Shown piece after piece: positions 7,766 through 20,717 of a stretch of DNA of 64,000 nt. Made by a program: the position numbers and the translations under genes. The notes beneath the pieces are model-generated. The model was not told where the DNA came from. It did not search any database and was given only the letters and a program-made list of their open reading frames with translations. The stretch is from Erwinia amylovora. Its GTDB lineage: Bacteria > Pseudomonadota > Gammaproteobacteria > Enterobacterales > Enterobacteriaceae. The stretch is taken from NCBI RefSeq assembly GCF_017161565.1, contig NZ_CP066796.1, forward strand, positions 2,542,001 through 2,606,000, in the 5' to 3' direction. Positions within the stretch are counted from its first letter, which is position 1, and every line of letters begins with the position of its first letter.

Positions 7766-8791
7766 ATGGGTATTTTTCGTATCGATCCACTGATGTTAAA
7801 ACTGATTATCACCGTGCTGCTGGCTTCGTTGCTGCCCGCTCGCGGTCATTTTATTGATTTCTTCGAGTGGTTGACTACCGCCGCCATCGCCCTGCTGTTC
7901 TTTATGCACGGCGCCAAGCTGTCACGCGAAAAAATTATTGCCGGTGGCGGCCACTGGCGTCTGCATCTGTGGGTGATGTTCAGCACCTTCGTACTGTTTC
8001 CGGCGCTGGGAGCCATATTGGTCTGGTGGCATCCTCTGCCGTTGAGCCACGAGATCTATAGCGGATTTATGTATATGACGATCCTCCCTGCTACCGTTCA
8101 GTCGTCCATCGCGCTGACTTCGCTGGCCGGAGGCAATGTTGCGGCAGCGGTGTGCAGCGCATCGGCATCCAGCCTGTTAGGCGTGTTTATCTCACCGTTG
8201 CTGGTCAGTCTGCTGATGAACGTGCACAGCAACGTTCCGGGTGGCAGTCTTGAACAGATCGGTAAGATTATGCTGCAGCTGCTGGTTCCGTTCGTGGTCG
8301 GGCATCTTTCCCGCCGCTGGATCGCAAACTGGGTGGAAAGAAACCGCGGCCTGATAAGCAAAACTGACCAGGCATCTATTTTGCTGGTAGTCTATTCAGC
8401 CTTTAGCGAAGCGGTGGTTAACGGTATCTGGCACCGGGTAGGCGTGATGACGCTGGTGTGGATTGTCGCCGGCAGCCTTGGCCTGCTGTTTGTGGTACTG
8501 GCGATCAACCTGACCGCCGCCCGTCTGTTTGGCTTCAACCGTGCCGATGAAATCACCCTTCTGTTCTGCGGTTCTAAAAAGAGTCTGGCCAACGGCGTGC
8601 CGATGGCCAATATCCTGTTCCCTTCCGCAACGGTGGGCATTGTCGTGCTGCCACTGATGATCTTCCACCAGGTACAGCTGATGGTCTGTTCAATGCTTGC
8701 GCAGCGCTACAGAAAAACCGGAGAAAAGCAGATTGTTGCGCACGAAGAGTCTGGCAGCCGGGCGTTGGCCAGATCCCGGAAGGCACGTTAG
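7766..8791 (+). CDS. yfeH: YfeH, bile acid:sodium symporter-family membrane protein
   Basis: A 341-residue inner-membrane protein with about nine or ten hydrophobic helices, of the SBF-like (bile acid:Na+ symporter, DUF4137-type) family. ATVQSSIALTSLAGGN and FCGSKKSLANGVPMA are the conserved crossing-helix segments of this family. E. coli YfeH has 332 residues. The basic, Arg-rich C-terminal tail (about residues 320-341) is cytoplasmic by charge. The transported solute is unknown. A weak stem (ATTAAAAC/GTTTTAAT, about 8850-8870) overlaps the ypeB stop and may end both convergent genes. Confidence 0.88.
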   Translation: MGIFRIDPLMLKLIITVLLASLLPARGHFIDFFEWLTTAAIALLFFMHGAKLSREKIIAGGGHWRLHLWVMFSTFVLFPALGAILVWWHPLPLSHEIYSGFMYMTILPATVQSSIALTSLAGGNVAAAVCSASASSLLGVFISPLLVSLLMNVHSNVPGGSLEQIGKIMLQLLVPFVVGHLSRRWIANWVERNRGLISKTDQASILLVVYSAFSEAVVNGIWHRVGVMTLVWIVAGSLGLLFVVLAINLTAARLFGFNRADEITLLFCGSKKSLANGVPMANILFPSATVGIVVLPLMIFHQVQLMVCSMLAQRYRKTGEKQIVAHEESGSRALARSRKAR

Positions 8792-8865
8792 TCGACAGCG
8801 GCGCAGAGATAACGCCTGCGCCGGTCATTGAGGTATCTGTCTGACTGACATTAAAACAACAGGTT

Positions 8866-9084
8866 TTAATGCGGTTGCGTTAACGGTTTAATCAGTCCCT
8901 CTAATCCCTCAATCTTGACAGCCAGCGTCATCTGCATCAGTTCCCCAAGGTGGCCCTGAGGAAACTCATTCTTACGGGCAAACCACAGCAGATACTCTTC
9001 CGGCAGCTCAATTAACACGCGCCCTTTATATTTGCCGAAGGGCATAACGGTATTAGCCATTTCATTCAGGTGTTTTTTTTCCAT
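8866..9084 (-). CDS. ypeB: YpeB, DUF3820 small protein
   Basis: A 72-residue protein matching E. coli YpeB in length and in the conserved segment MPFGKYKGRVL followed by LPEEYLLWFARK. ATG 9084 starts one base after the ligA stop; a GTG at 9093 would overlap ligA by eight bases and add three residues. The coupling suggests translation with ligA. The DUF3820 family is thought to bind nucleic acid through its GKYKG loop; no defined role is known. Confidence 0.88.
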   Translation of the reverse strand: MEKKHLNEMANTVMPFGKYKGRVLIELPEEYLLWFARKNEFPQGHLGELMQMTLAVKIEGLEGLIKPLTQPH

Positions 9085-9085
9085 A

Positions 9086-12104
<3,019 letters not shown>

Positions 12105-12324
12105 TGTATTCTCTGTTGTTCCAGTACCTTGCCACCGCGGCAAACTTTATCCTCTAACTGTATTTGCCAGAGTACACAAGTGCAAGTCCGTGCAGTATTT
12201 TCTGACAAATATCCCGCTTTAAGGGGGCTTATTTGCTGATTTTTCGCACACCCGACCGGTGTTGAGCAGAAAAAGCTGGGTTATGATAGTTACCGCCTTC
12301 CCGTTTCAAGGAGAAAAGCCGTTT

Positions 12325-13086
12325 ATGCCACATCACAATTTTAACCCGTCGCCTAACGGCGTTCACTATTTCAGCGTCGGCTGGAAACTGATTCGCCTGC
12401 CGGGAATACGCCGTTTTGTGATCCTGCCACTGGTTGTCAATATTGTGCTGATGGGCGGCGCATTTATCTGGCTGTTCCACCGTCTCGGGCAATGGATACC
12501 AGAACTGATGGCAATGGTTCCGGGTTGGCTACAATGGCTGAGCTATCTGCTGTGGCCACTGCTGGTACTGTCAATCATTCTGGTCTTCAGCTATGTATTC
12601 TCTACCGTCGCCAACTGGATTGCAGCCCCCTTCTGTGGGCTGTTGGCCGAACAGCTGGAAGGAAGATTGACCGGTAATCTTCTGCCCGACAACGGCTGGA
12701 GTGGACTGATTAAGGACCTGCCGCGCATTGTCAAGCGTGAGTGGCAGAAGCTGGCTTACTATCTTCCGCGCGCACTGCTGCTGCTGCTGCTCTATTTTCT
12801 ACCGGGATTTGGTCAGATCGTTGCCCCGGTGCTGTGGTTTCTGTTTAGCGCCTGGATGATGGCAATCCAGTACTGCGACTATCCGTTTGATAACCATAAA
12901 GTCAGCTTTCGCCAGATGCGTTCTGCCATGCGGCAGAACAAAACGATGAATATGCAGTTTGGTGCGCTGGTCAGCCTGTTCACCCTGATCCCGCTACTCA
13001 ATCTTGTCATCATGCCGGTTGCGGTGTGCGGGGCCACCGCCATGTGGGTGGATCGTTATCGCCCACTGCTGGCCTTGAATCGCTAA
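12325..13086 (+). CDS. cysZ: CysZ sulfate uptake protein
   Basis: CysZ is an inner-membrane sulfate channel that feeds cysteine synthesis. The product has 253 residues, the same as E. coli. Several long hydrophobic segments, [16 protein letters not shown] and [13 protein letters not shown] are family hallmarks. The start at 12325 ([10 protein letters not shown]) is preceded by AAGGAG. It is divergent from zipA and followed 217 bp later by cysK, as in E. coli. Confidence 0.95.
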   Translation: MPHHNFNPSPNGVHYFSVGWKLIRLPGIRRFVILPLVVNIVLMGGAFIWLFHRLGQWIPELMAMVPGWLQWLSYLLWPLLVLSIILVFSYVFSTVANWIAAPFCGLLAEQLEGRLTGNLLPDNGWSGLIKDLPRIVKREWQKLAYYLPRALLLLLLYFLPGFGQIVAPVLWFLFSAWMMAIQYCDYPFDNHKVSFRQMRSAMRQNKTMNMQFGALVSLFTLIPLLNLVIMPVAVCGATAMWVDRYRPLLALNR

Positions 13087-13303
13087 GCGCATAAGCCTGT
13101 GGTGCCAGCCGCTTTCAATGACCTCTGGCCCTCCAATGGGTGAGCCGGGAAAGCGCCTCGACAGCCATGTTGTGCGGCTTATACCCTTTTTGCAGGGCTT
13201 ATTTCTGCTAAACATATCTATATACGATTTCATCACTTCACGGGCAGAGTGAACAAGGTATGCTCTATGCGTTTCCAGTATTTCATACAGTTAAGGACGG
13301 GCT

Positions 13304-14275
13304 ATGAGTAAGATATATGAAGACAACTCTTTAACAATCGGTCATACGCCGCTTGTTCGACTGAACCGCATCGGCAATGGACGCATTTTGGCAAAAATTG
13401 AGTCGCGAAACCCTAGCTTCAGCGTCAAATGCCGTATCGGTGCCAATATGATTTGGGATGCAGAAAAACGTGGAATTCTTAAGCCGGGTATTGAACTGGT
13501 CGAACCGACCAGCGGTAATACGGGTATTGCCCTGGCCTACGTCGCGGCAGCTCGTGGATACAAACTGACGTTAACGATGCCCGAAACCATGAGCGTTGAA
13601 CGCCGTAAGCTGCTGAAAGCATTGGGAGCAAATCTGGTGCTGACTGAGGGTGCAAAAGGCATGAAAGGTGCCATCAGTAAAGCGGAAGAGATCGTCGCCA
13701 GTCACCCGGATAAATTTGTCCTGCTGCAGCAGTTCAGTAATCCGTCCAATCCGGAAATTCACGAGAAAACGACCGGCCCGGAAATCTGGGAAGATACAGA
13801 TGGCGAAGTGGACGTGTTTATTGCCGGCGTGGGCACAGGTGGCACGCTAACCGGGGTCACCCGCTACCTGAAAAACACCAAAGGGAAGACGGATCTGATT
13901 TCGGTCGCGGTTGAACCAACCGATTCGGCGGTCATCACTCAGGCGCTGTCAGGGGAAGAGATCAAACCAGGCCCGCACAAGATCCAGGGTATTGGCGCAG
14001 GTTTCATCCCGGCCAACCTCGATCTCAACCTGATAGACCGCGTCATTGCCATCACTAATGAAGACGCAATTTCCACGGCGCGCCGCCTGATGGAGGAAGA
14101 AGGTATTCTGGCCGGTATCTCTTCTGGTGCCGCCGTTGCTGCTGCATTAAAGCTGCAGGAAGATGACGCATTCGCGGAAAAAAATATTGTGGTCGTACTC
14201 CCCTCTTCCGGTGAACGTTACCTCTCCACCGCGCTGTTTGCCGATCTGTTTACCGAGAAAGAGCTGCAACAATAA
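13304..14275 (+). CDS. cysK: Cysteine synthase A (O-acetylserine sulfhydrylase)
   Basis: CysK makes L-cysteine from O-acetylserine and sulfide with pyridoxal phosphate. The 323 residues equal E. coli. The cofactor lysine is Lys42 in [11 protein letters not shown], the substrate loop is [11 protein letters not shown], and the phosphate-binding loop is [17 protein letters not shown] ribosome-binding site precedes ATG 13304. The 217-bp upstream region should carry a CysB-dependent promoter, but I cannot place a CysB site with confidence. Confidence 0.98.
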   Translation: MSKIYEDNSLTIGHTPLVRLNRIGNGRILAKIESRNPSFSVKCRIGANMIWDAEKRGILKPGIELVEPTSGNTGIALAYVAAARGYKLTLTMPETMSVERRKLLKALGANLVLTEGAKGMKGAISKAEEIVASHPDKFVLLQQFSNPSNPEIHEKTTGPEIWEDTDGEVDVFIAGVGTGGTLTGVTRYLKNTKGKTDLISVAVEPTDSAVITQALSGEEIKPGPHKIQGIGAGFIPANLDLNLIDRVIAITNEDAISTARRLMEEEGILAGISSGAAVAAALKLQEDDAFAEKNIVVVLPSSGERYLSTALFADLFTEKELQQ

Positions 14276-14298
14276 TCCTGACCTGGCTAATTTGTATG

Positions 14299-14326
14299 AA
14301 AAAGCACCCCCGCGGGTGCTTTTTTG
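14299..14326 (+). terminator. cysK terminator
   Basis: The hairpin AAAAAGCACC-CCCGC-GGGTGC is followed by TTTTTT, 24 bp after the cysK stop. Confidence 0.88.
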
Positions 14327-14440
14327 TGGAGTACGTCAAACTTTTAGCACCATGAAGATTGATTTTACCCTCAATCGTCTGGTATTTAAGCTGGCAATTA
14401 TTTCGATCCAAAAAATTAATCGAAACGCAAAATGGATTTG

Positions 14441-14454
14441 GCTGAATCGATTTA
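14441..14454. promoter_or_regulatory. Cra (FruR) operator upstream of ptsH
   Basis: GCTGAATCGATTTA fits every position of the Cra consensus RSTGAAWCSNTHHW. It lies just upstream of the proposed ptsH promoter. E. coli ptsHI-crr is known to be controlled by Cra and CRP, so the site is expected. Confidence 0.72.
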
Positions 14455-14459
14455 CCGAT

Positions 14460-14489
14460 TTGGCGCAGCCAGGTAAATCGCGGCATAAT
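14460..14489 (+). promoter_or_regulatory. ptsH promoter
   Basis: TTGGCG (14460-14465) and CATAAT (14484-14489) with an 18-bp spacer lie about 180 bp before ptsH. This leaves a long leader. A second promoter may exist in the remainder of 14327-14669, where no gene is seen. Confidence 0.5.
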
Positions 14490-14669
14490 GAGAAGCGGAT
14501 GAGTGAGACGAAGATCCCTGATTTTCTCTTAACCTTTACTCCACCTTACGAGCGCACTTTTTAGTCAGCCTCGAACCCTGGTTTGCGCGGCTCAATACAA
14601 GCTAACGCCCCGTTTTCGCACCGGGCTTTAGATCAACAACACCAAAACTGATTAAGTTGGGGAAATATT

Positions 14670-14927
14670 ATGTTCCAGCAAGAAGTCACCATTACCGCAC
14701 CAAATGGCCTGCACACTCGTCCGGCAGCTCAATTCGTTAAGGAAGCTAAAGCATTTGCTTCTGACATCACCGTTACTTCTAACGGTAAGTCTGCCAGCGC
14801 GAAGAGCCTGTTCAAATTACAGACTCTGGGTCTGACTCAAGGCACCGTGGTGACCCTGTCTGCAGAAGGCGAAGACGAGCAGAAAGCCGTCGAGCACCTG
14901 GTCAAACTGATGGCTGAACTCGAGTAA
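14670..14927 (+). CDS. ptsH: HPr phosphocarrier protein
   Basis: HPr carries phosphate from Enzyme I to the sugar-specific EIIA domains of the PTS. It has 85 residues as in E. coli. The active-site His15 lies in [11 protein letters not shown], and Ser46 in SAKSLFKLQ. First gene of ptsH-ptsI-crr, with a GGGGAAA ribosome-binding site. Confidence 0.98.
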   Translation: MFQQEVTITAPNGLHTRPAAQFVKEAKAFASDITVTSNGKSASAKSLFKLQTLGLTQGTVVTLSAEGEDEQKAVEHLVKLMAELE

Positions 14928-14978
14928 TCAGTTCGCTATCCCGCACTGTAGTATCGGGCAGATAAATGCAATATTGAT

Positions 14979-14997
14979 CGCGGACCGAGCGTCCGCG
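14979..14997 (+). other. Intercistronic hairpin between ptsH and ptsI
   Basis: CGCGGAC-CGAGC-GTCCGCG is a perfect seven-base-pair stem in the 206-bp gap, without a T run. It could attenuate transcription or stabilise the ptsH mRNA, which would fit the higher need for HPr. This is inference from structure only. Confidence 0.5.
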
Positions 14998-15133
14998 GTG
15001 TTGCTTTGGTAGCATTATCGCAGGCTTACGCGTTGGTTTGCATATATATGTCTGGCTCGCTGGGAGGAACAAACGCCCTGTTTATCCGCGTTTTCCCCCT
15101 CAGACGATAATCAGAAAGACAAAAGGTAGGGTT

Positions 15134-16861
15134 ATGATTTCAGGAATTTTAGCATCACCGGGTATCGCTTTCGGCAAGGCGCTTCTGCTGAAAGAAGATG
15201 AGATTGTTATTGACCGGAAAAAGATTTCTGCCGACCAGGTCGATCAGGAAGTTCAGCGTTTTCTTGAGGGTCGTAAAAAAGCTGCCGCACAGCTGGAAAC
15301 GATTAAAACCAAAGCAGGTGAAACCTTTGGCGAAGAAAAAGAAGCGATCTTCGAAGGGCACATCATGCTACTCGAAGATGAAGAACTTGAGCAGGAAATC
15401 ATCGCTCTGATTAAAGATGAGCACGCCACCGCTGATTCTGCTGCCTATTCTGTTATCGATGGCCAGGCCAAAGCGCTGGAAGAGCTGGATGACGAGTATT
15501 TGAAAGAGCGTGCTGCCGACGTCCGTGACATCGGTAAGCGCCTGCTGCAAAATATTCTTGGCCTGCATATTGTCGATCTTAGCGCCATCAATGAAGAAGT
15601 TCTGCTGATTGCCAAAGATTTGACTCCGTCTGAAACGGCTCAGCTCAACCTGAAAAAAGTATTAGGTTTCATTACCGATATTGGCGGCCGTACTTCTCAC
15701 ACCTCGATCATGGCACGCTCGCTGGAGCTGCCAGCCATTGTTGGTACCGGTGACGTGACCAGCCGGGTGAAAAACGACGATTTCCTGATCCTCGACGGCG
15801 TAAATAACCAGATATACATCAACCCGACGCCGGAAAAAATCGAAGAATTAAAAGCCGTCGCGCATCAGTACGTCAGCGAGAAGAACGAGCTGGCAAAACT
15901 GAAGGACCTGCCGGCAATCACCCTTGATGGTCATCAGGTTGAAGTGTGCGCAAACATCGGCACCGTACGCGACGTCGCGGGGGCTGAACGTAACGGCGCT
16001 GAAGGCGTTGGCCTGTACCGCACCGAGTTCCTCTTTATGGACCGCGAATCGCTACCCAGTGAAGATGAGCAGTTCCAGGCCTATAAAGCCGTGGCGGAAG
16101 CGGTTGGCGCTCAGGCCGTCATCGTGCGAACTATGGACATTGGCGGTGATAAAGATCTGCCGTATATGAACCTGCCAAAAGAAGACAACCCGTTCCTTGG
16201 CTGGCGCGCTATTCGCATCGCGATGGATCGTCCTGAAATCCTGCATGCACAGCTGCGTGCTATCCTGCGCGCCTCTGCCTTTGGCAAGCTGCGCATCATG
16301 TTCCCGATGGTGATTTCCGTTGAGGAAGTTCGCATCCTGAAAGCAGAGCTGGAAACCCTGAAAGCCCAACTGCGTGCGGAAGGTAAAGCATTCGACGAGA
16401 AAATCGAAGTGGGTATCATGGTGGAAACGCCTGCTTCCGCAGCGATTGCTCATCATCTGGCGAAAGAAGTCGACTTTTTCAGTATTGGGACTAACGATCT
16501 GACTCAGTACACTTTGGCAGTAGATCGTGGTAATGATCTGATTTCGCATCTCTACAATCCTATGTCCCCTTCTGTATTAACGTTGATTAAGCAAGTTATT
16601 GATGCTTCTCACGCTGCAGGTAAATGGACCGGAATGTGTGGTGAGCTGGCAGGTGACGAACGTGCTACACTACTGTTACTGGGAATGGGGCTGGACGAAT
16701 TTAGCATGAGTGCCATTTCTATCCCACGCATCAAGAAAATTATTCGTAATACCCATTTTGAAGATGCGAAGGCGTTAGCAGATCAAGCTCTGGCCCAGCC
16801 GACAGTGGATGAAGTGATGAACCTGGTGAATAAGTTCATTGAAGAAAAAACACTCTGCTGA
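15134..16861 (+). CDS. ptsI: PTS Enzyme I
   Basis: Enzyme I transfers phosphate from phosphoenolpyruvate to HPr, the first step of PTS sugar uptake. It has 575 residues, identical in length to E. coli. The phosphorylated His189 is in [13 protein letters not shown]. The C-terminal PEP-binding barrel carries [25 protein letters not shown] and the active-site cysteine in [13 protein letters not shown] 15134 follows AAGGTAGGG; the frame reaches upstream to 15038 but has no support there. Confidence 0.98.
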   Translation: MISGILASPGIAFGKALLLKEDEIVIDRKKISADQVDQEVQRFLEGRKKAAAQLETIKTKAGETFGEEKEAIFEGHIMLLEDEELEQEIIALIKDEHATADSAAYSVIDGQAKALEELDDEYLKERAADVRDIGKRLLQNILGLHIVDLSAINEEVLLIAKDLTPSETAQLNLKKVLGFITDIGGRTSHTSIMARSLELPAIVGTGDVTSRVKNDDFLILDGVNNQIYINPTPEKIEELKAVAHQYVSEKNELAKLKDLPAITLDGHQVEVCANIGTVRDVAGAERNGAEGVGLYRTEFLFMDRESLPSEDEQFQAYKAVAEAVGAQAVIVRTMDIGGDKDLPYMNLPKEDNPFLGWRAIRIAMDRPEILHAQLRAILRASAFGKLRIMFPMVISVEEVRILKAELETLKAQLRAEGKAFDEKIEVGIMVETPASAAIAHHLAKEVDFFSIGTNDLTQYTLAVDRGNDLISHLYNPMSPSVLTLIKQVIDASHAAGKWTGMCGELAGDERATLLLLGMGLDEFSMSAISIPRIKKIIRNTHFEDAKALADQALAQPTVDEVMNLVNKFIEEKTLC

Positions 16862-16904
16862 GACCGAAAGACGCTGGCACAACATTACTGCTTAGGAGAA
16901 GAAC

Positions 16905-17408
16905 ATGGGTTTGTTTTCAAAACTTTTTGGCGATAAGTCAGATTCCGCATCGGGTGCCATTGAGATCGTCGCACCGTTATCGGGTGAAATCGTCAATATC
17001 GAAGACGTACCGGATGTCGTATTTGCTGAAAAAATTGTTGGCGATGGTATCGCTATCAAACCTACAGGCAATAAAATGGTTGCGCCGGTTGATGGCACCA
17101 TCGGAAAAATTTTCGAAACCAATCACGCGTTTTCTATTGAGTCTGACAGCGGCATTGAGCTGTTTGTCCACTTTGGTATCGATACGGTCGAACTGAAGGG
17201 TGAAGGCTTCAAGCGTATCGCGGAAGAAGGTCAGAAAGTGAAGAAAGGTGACGTGGTGATCGAATTTGATCTGGCGTTGCTGGAAGAGAAAGCGAAATCA
17301 ACGCTGACGCCAGTGGTGATCTCCAACATGGATGAGATTAAAGAGCTGGTTAAATTGACAGGCAGCGTTGTCGTGGGTGAGACCCCGGTTATTCGTATTA
17401 AAAAATAA
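16905..17408 (+). CDS. crr: Glucose-specific PTS component EIIA-Glc
   Basis: EIIA-Glc passes phosphate to EIIB-Glc and regulates adenylate cyclase and non-PTS permeases (inducer exclusion). It has 167 residues (E. coli 169); the two-residue difference is in the N-terminal stretch [13 protein letters not shown]. The active-site pair is His74 and His89 (NHAFSI and [10 protein letters not shown]). A GGAG ribosome-binding site precedes it, 43 bp after ptsI. Confidence 0.98.
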   Translation: MGLFSKLFGDKSDSASGAIEIVAPLSGEIVNIEDVPDVVFAEKIVGDGIAIKPTGNKMVAPVDGTIGKIFETNHAFSIESDSGIELFVHFGIDTVELKGEGFKRIAEEGQKVKKGDVVIEFDLALLEEKAKSTLTPVVISNMDEIKELVKLTGSVVVGETPVIRIKK

Positions 17409-17428
17409 CCGCGCCCGTGAATGAATAA

Positions 17429-17454
17429 GCCCTCTGTTTACAGGGGGTTTTTTT
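17429..17454 (+). terminator. Terminator of ptsHI-crr
   Basis: The CCCTCTG-TTTA-CAGGGGG hairpin is followed by seven T, about 20 bp after crr. Confidence 0.88.
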
Positions 17455-17535
17455 ATCGCTGTCCGTTGCCGGCGCCTGACCTGTACTGCCCTGTCCACGT
17501 AAAAATCTCTTTGCCCCTTGCCTGAACTCCGCCAT

Positions 17536-18900
17536 TCAACCGCCCGACTCAATCTCCCAGTGCGGCAGACGAATTGTCAGCTCCAGTCCCCCTTCGCGGG
17601 CATTCACCGCGCTAACCTCGCCGCCGTGGGCTAACACAACTTTACGCACGATGGACAAGCCAAGTCCGTAACCTTTGCCGGACAGCGGCGAATTGACGCG
17701 CACAAACGGGTCAAAAATACTGGAGAGTTTATCCGCTTCTACCCCCGGCCCGCGATCGTGCACGCCGATCGTCAGCCAGCCATCTTCATGTCGAAGAGTG
17801 ATTTGCACCTGTTGGCCCTGGGTTGAGAAACGCAGCGCGTTGCGCACGACGTTTTCTACCGCCGAGCGAATCAGATTGGCATCCCCTTTCACCGTGTAGT
17901 CATGCTGCCTGTCGGCTTCAAGCAAGATCTCAACGCCGGGTATCTGCGCTTCGTAACGTGCGTCATTAGTCACCGCCGCCAGCAGCCCCAGTAAATCAAA
18001 GTACTGTTCGTCTGGCAGCTTCTGCTGTTCGGTTCGTGACAAAGTGAGCAGCTCACCGATCATCTTATCCAGACGACGGGCCTCTTCGTCGATCCTGTCG
18101 AGTGCAGCACCAACAGACCCGGGGGTTTGACGCGCCAGCCCTGTTGCCAGCTGCAGGCGTGCCAGAGGCGAGCGTAACTCATGTGATATATCGTGCAGCA
18201 GTTCTTCACGCGCGCTGACCAGCACCGACAGGCGATCCACCATGGCATCAAAGTCCCGCGCCACTGCCGACAGTTCATCGTGCCGAAGACGCATCTGCGG
18301 GAACAGGCGCACGGACAGGTCACCTCTTGAGACGCGGGCAAACCCTGCACGCAACTGACGCATAGGCCGCGTCAGATTCCAGGCAAGACACAGACTGAAT
18401 AACAGCCCGCAAATACCGCCGACAATAAACAGCGGCAGCGGCATATTAAGGATCCTGTGCGACCGACGTTCCATTCCGCTGTCCGCGCGCATTCCAGCCA
18501 CGTCATAACGCAGTTGGTAATGGCGACCATCCGCACCTGTCACTGATTCGGTGATTTCTTCGGAGAATTTGCCGGGCGGCAGGAAGTGGTTCAGTTCATC
18601 ATGCGGGCTTTGCGCAAACGGCAGACTATCCGTCAGCTGCACCGAAAAAAACCGCCGGTCACCCGCCGGCCAGTCGACCATCATATTATTCAGCGCATCC
18701 AGGCCACCGCGTTGCAGCACCGAGGCGGCCGAGGTCATTTGCAGGTTAATAATACGCCTGGTCGCCTGATTTTCCGGGGGTTCATGGTGTTTGCCATACA
18801 GGCCAAAGCCCAGCCACAGAAGTTGAGAAATAACGATAAAGGTAAGCCAGAATCCCAGCAGGATCTTCCAGAACAGGAAGCCACGTAAGCCCGATTTCAT
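17536..18900 (-). CDS. CpxA-like sensor histidine kinase
   Basis: A 454-residue membrane kinase. Residues 9-35 form a first membrane helix and about 36-155 a periplasmic sensor. A second helix lies at about 156-180 (PLFIVGGICGLLFSLCLAW), followed by HAMP (about 180-235), H-box HDISHELRSPLARLQ, N-box ENVVRNALRFS and G-boxes DRGPGVEADKL and GKGYGLGLSIVRK. All catalytic parts look intact. It overlaps its response-regulator gene by four bases and is translated after it. CpxA- or RssA-like by architecture, but not the cpx locus itself. The signal is unknown. Confidence 0.88.
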   Translation of the reverse strand: MKSGLRGFLFWKILLGFWLTFIVISQLLWLGFGLYGKHHEPPENQATRRIINLQMTSAASVLQRGGLDALNNMMVDWPAGDRRFFSVQLTDSLPFAQSPHDELNHFLPPGKFSEEITESVTGADGRHYQLRYDVAGMRADSGMERRSHRILNMPLPLFIVGGICGLLFSLCLAWNLTRPMRQLRAGFARVSRGDLSVRLFPQMRLRHDELSAVARDFDAMVDRLSVLVSAREELLHDISHELRSPLARLQLATGLARQTPGSVGAALDRIDEEARRLDKMIGELLTLSRTEQQKLPDEQYFDLLGLLAAVTNDARYEAQIPGVEILLEADRQHDYTVKGDANLIRSAVENVVRNALRFSTQGQQVQITLRHEDGWLTIGVHDRGPGVEADKLSSIFDPFVRVNSPLSGKGYGLGLSIVRKVVLAHGGEVSAVNAREGGLELTIRLPHWEIESGG

Positions 18901-19577
18901 CGGATCCGGTAACCGATACTGCGCACCGTTTCGATAGCAATGGTGTCGTTAGTCAGCCCCGCCAGCTTCTGACGAATATTACTGATGTGCACATCCACGC
19001 TGCGGTCGTAGGCCTCGCGCGGGCGGCCAAGCCCTTTTTCCGACAGCTCATCTTTAGACACCACTCGTTCAGCCGAGCGAAGCAGCAGATCGAGCAAGTT
19101 GAATTCTGAGGCGGTGAGATCGAAAGGCTTATTCTGCCATTCGCTGATACGCGTTGCCGGGTTTAACCTCAGTTCACCCCAAACAATCACCTCTTTGTTT
19201 TTCTTGGCGACTGGCTGTTCTTCAACGCGCCTGAGTACGGCACGCAGACGGGCAACCAGTTCACGCGGGTAGCAGGGTTTGGGCATGTAGTCATCCGCCC
19301 CCATTTCCAGGCCAATCACGCGATCGATATTATCTCCTTTCGCCGTCAGCATAATGATCGGCAGACGGCCGTGCTGGCGCACCTGGCGCAACACATCAAT
19401 GCCGCTCATATCGGGCAGCATGATATCGAGGATCATGGCGTGATAGTCGCCGGAAAGCGCCCCGTCGACGCCCGCTTTGCCGGTTAACACTAAGGATGCA
19501 GCAAAACCTTCGGCAATCAGGTATTCACTGAGCATGGTGCCCAGCTCGAAGTCGTCATCGACCAGTAAAATGTTCAT
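18897..19577 (-). CDS. CpxR-like OmpR-family response regulator
   Basis: A 226-residue regulator. The receiver domain spans residues 1-115, with acidic pair DDD at the N-terminus, phospho-Asp in ILDIMLPDMSG and conserved LTAKGD. The OmpR-type winged helix is at about 130-225 (LTASEFNLLDLLLRS, RSVDVHISNIRQKL, VRSIGYRIR). ATG 19577 gives the family start MNILLVDDD; the frame to 19664 is unsupported. It partners with the downstream kinase. E. coli has no such pair between crr and cysM; a similar RssBA-type system is known from Serratia, and orthology is not established here. Confidence 0.88.
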   Translation of the reverse strand: MNILLVDDDFELGTMLSEYLIAEGFAASLVLTGKAGVDGALSGDYHAMILDIMLPDMSGIDVLRQVRQHGRLPIIMLTAKGDNIDRVIGLEMGADDYMPKPCYPRELVARLRAVLRRVEEQPVAKKNKEVIVWGELRLNPATRISEWQNKPFDLTASEFNLLDLLLRSAERVVSKDELSEKGLGRPREAYDRSVDVHISNIRQKLAGLTNDTIAIETVRSIGYRIR

Positions 19578-19760
19578 ACGCGATCTCTCAATGATCCAGG
19601 CGTCATTTTCACCTGTTAATGGATAATGCGCAGCCGCTTTTACCCAATCCTTACAGTATAACAAGTGAAAATCATGCGTCCGCTATTCACCCGCTGCACG
19701 GACCAGACGGACGCCGGAATAGTGGCAACGGCCATTAACGCCGTACGTAAGAGAGCAGGG

Positions 19761-20648
19761 TCAATAAACCCCGGTGGATAAGTAGCGGTCACCACGGTCA
19801 CAGATAATAGCAACAATCACAGCGCCGGGATCAGCACGGGCAATACGCAGCGCCCCGGCAACGGCAGCGCCGGAGCTGACGCCACAAAATATCCCCTCTT
19901 GCCTTGCCAGCTGACGCATAGTCTCTTCCGCTTCCTGTTGCGACATATCCAGCATCCTATCCACCAGATCTGGCTGGAAAATTCCCGGAACATAAGCCGC
20001 TGGCCAGCGCCGAATGCCCGGAATACTGCTCCCCTCGGACGGCTGCAGCCCGACAATTTCAACTGCCCGATCCTGCTGTTTGAGAAAGCGCCCCACGCCG
20101 GTTATGGTACCGGTGGTGCCCATGCTCGAAACAAAATGCGTCAGACGTCCCGCCGTCTGCTGCCAGATTTCCGGCCCGGTGGTGAGGAAATGGCCCAACG
20201 GGTTATCGGGATTATTAAACTGGTCCAGTACCTTACCTTCGCCGCGAGCGGCCATCTCCAGCGCCAGATCCCGCGCCCCTTCCATGCCCAGCTCGCTGCT
20301 GACGAGGATCAACTCTGCGCCGTAGGCGCGCATCGCCGCCTGGCGCTCAACGCTCATGCTTTCCGGCATCAATAGTTTCAGGGTATAGCCTTTCATGGCG
20401 GCAATCATCGCCAGGGCAATACCCGTGTTACCGCTGGTTGCCTCGATCAGCACATTGCCGGGACGGATATCGCCCCGTCGCTCCGCCTGCTGGATCATCG
20501 ATAACGCAGCCCGATCCTTCACCGAACCGGCAGGGTTATTGCCCTCCAGCTTTAGCCAGATCTCACTGCCGTTATCCGGGGTCAGGCGCTGCAGCCGGAC
20601 TAACGGCGTATTACCGATGGTATTTTCGAGGGTGGTCAATTCAGGCAT
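19761..20648 (-). CDS. cysM: Cysteine synthase B
   Basis: CysM makes cysteine from O-acetylserine and sulfide, or S-sulfocysteine from thiosulfate. It has 295 residues (E. coli 303). The cofactor lysine is Lys44 in NPAGSVKDRAA, with the substrate loop [11 protein letters not shown] and the glycine-rich loop SSMGTTGTITG. It lies downstream of cysA on the same strand, separated by a strong hairpin, as in the E. coli cysPUWAM operon. Confidence 0.97.
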   Translation of the reverse strand: MPELTTLENTIGNTPLVRLQRLTPDNGSEIWLKLEGNNPAGSVKDRAALSMIQQAERRGDIRPGNVLIEATSGNTGIALAMIAAMKGYTLKLLMPESMSVERQAAMRAYGAELILVSSELGMEGARDLALEMAARGEGKVLDQFNNPDNPLGHFLTTGPEIWQQTAGRLTHFVSSMGTTGTITGVGRFLKQQDRAVEIVGLQPSEGSSIPGIRRWPAAYVPGIFQPDLVDRMLDMSQQEAEETMRQLARQEGIFCGVSSGAAVAGALRIARADPGAVIVAIICDRGDRYLSTGVY

Positions 20649-20663
20649 CCCGGCATGAAACAG

Positions 20664-20689
20664 CAGGGGCTGGTATCAACCAGCCCCTG
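20664..20689 (-). other. Perfect hairpin between cysA and cysM
   Basis: CAGGGGCTGGT-ATCA-ACCAGCCCCTG is an uninterrupted 11-base-pair stem with a four-base loop. It has no T run on the cysM side, so it may partly terminate or stabilise mRNA rather than end the operon. Confidence 0.6.
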
Positions 20690-20717
20690 AGTAAATGAGC
20701 GTCATATAAGGAAAATA

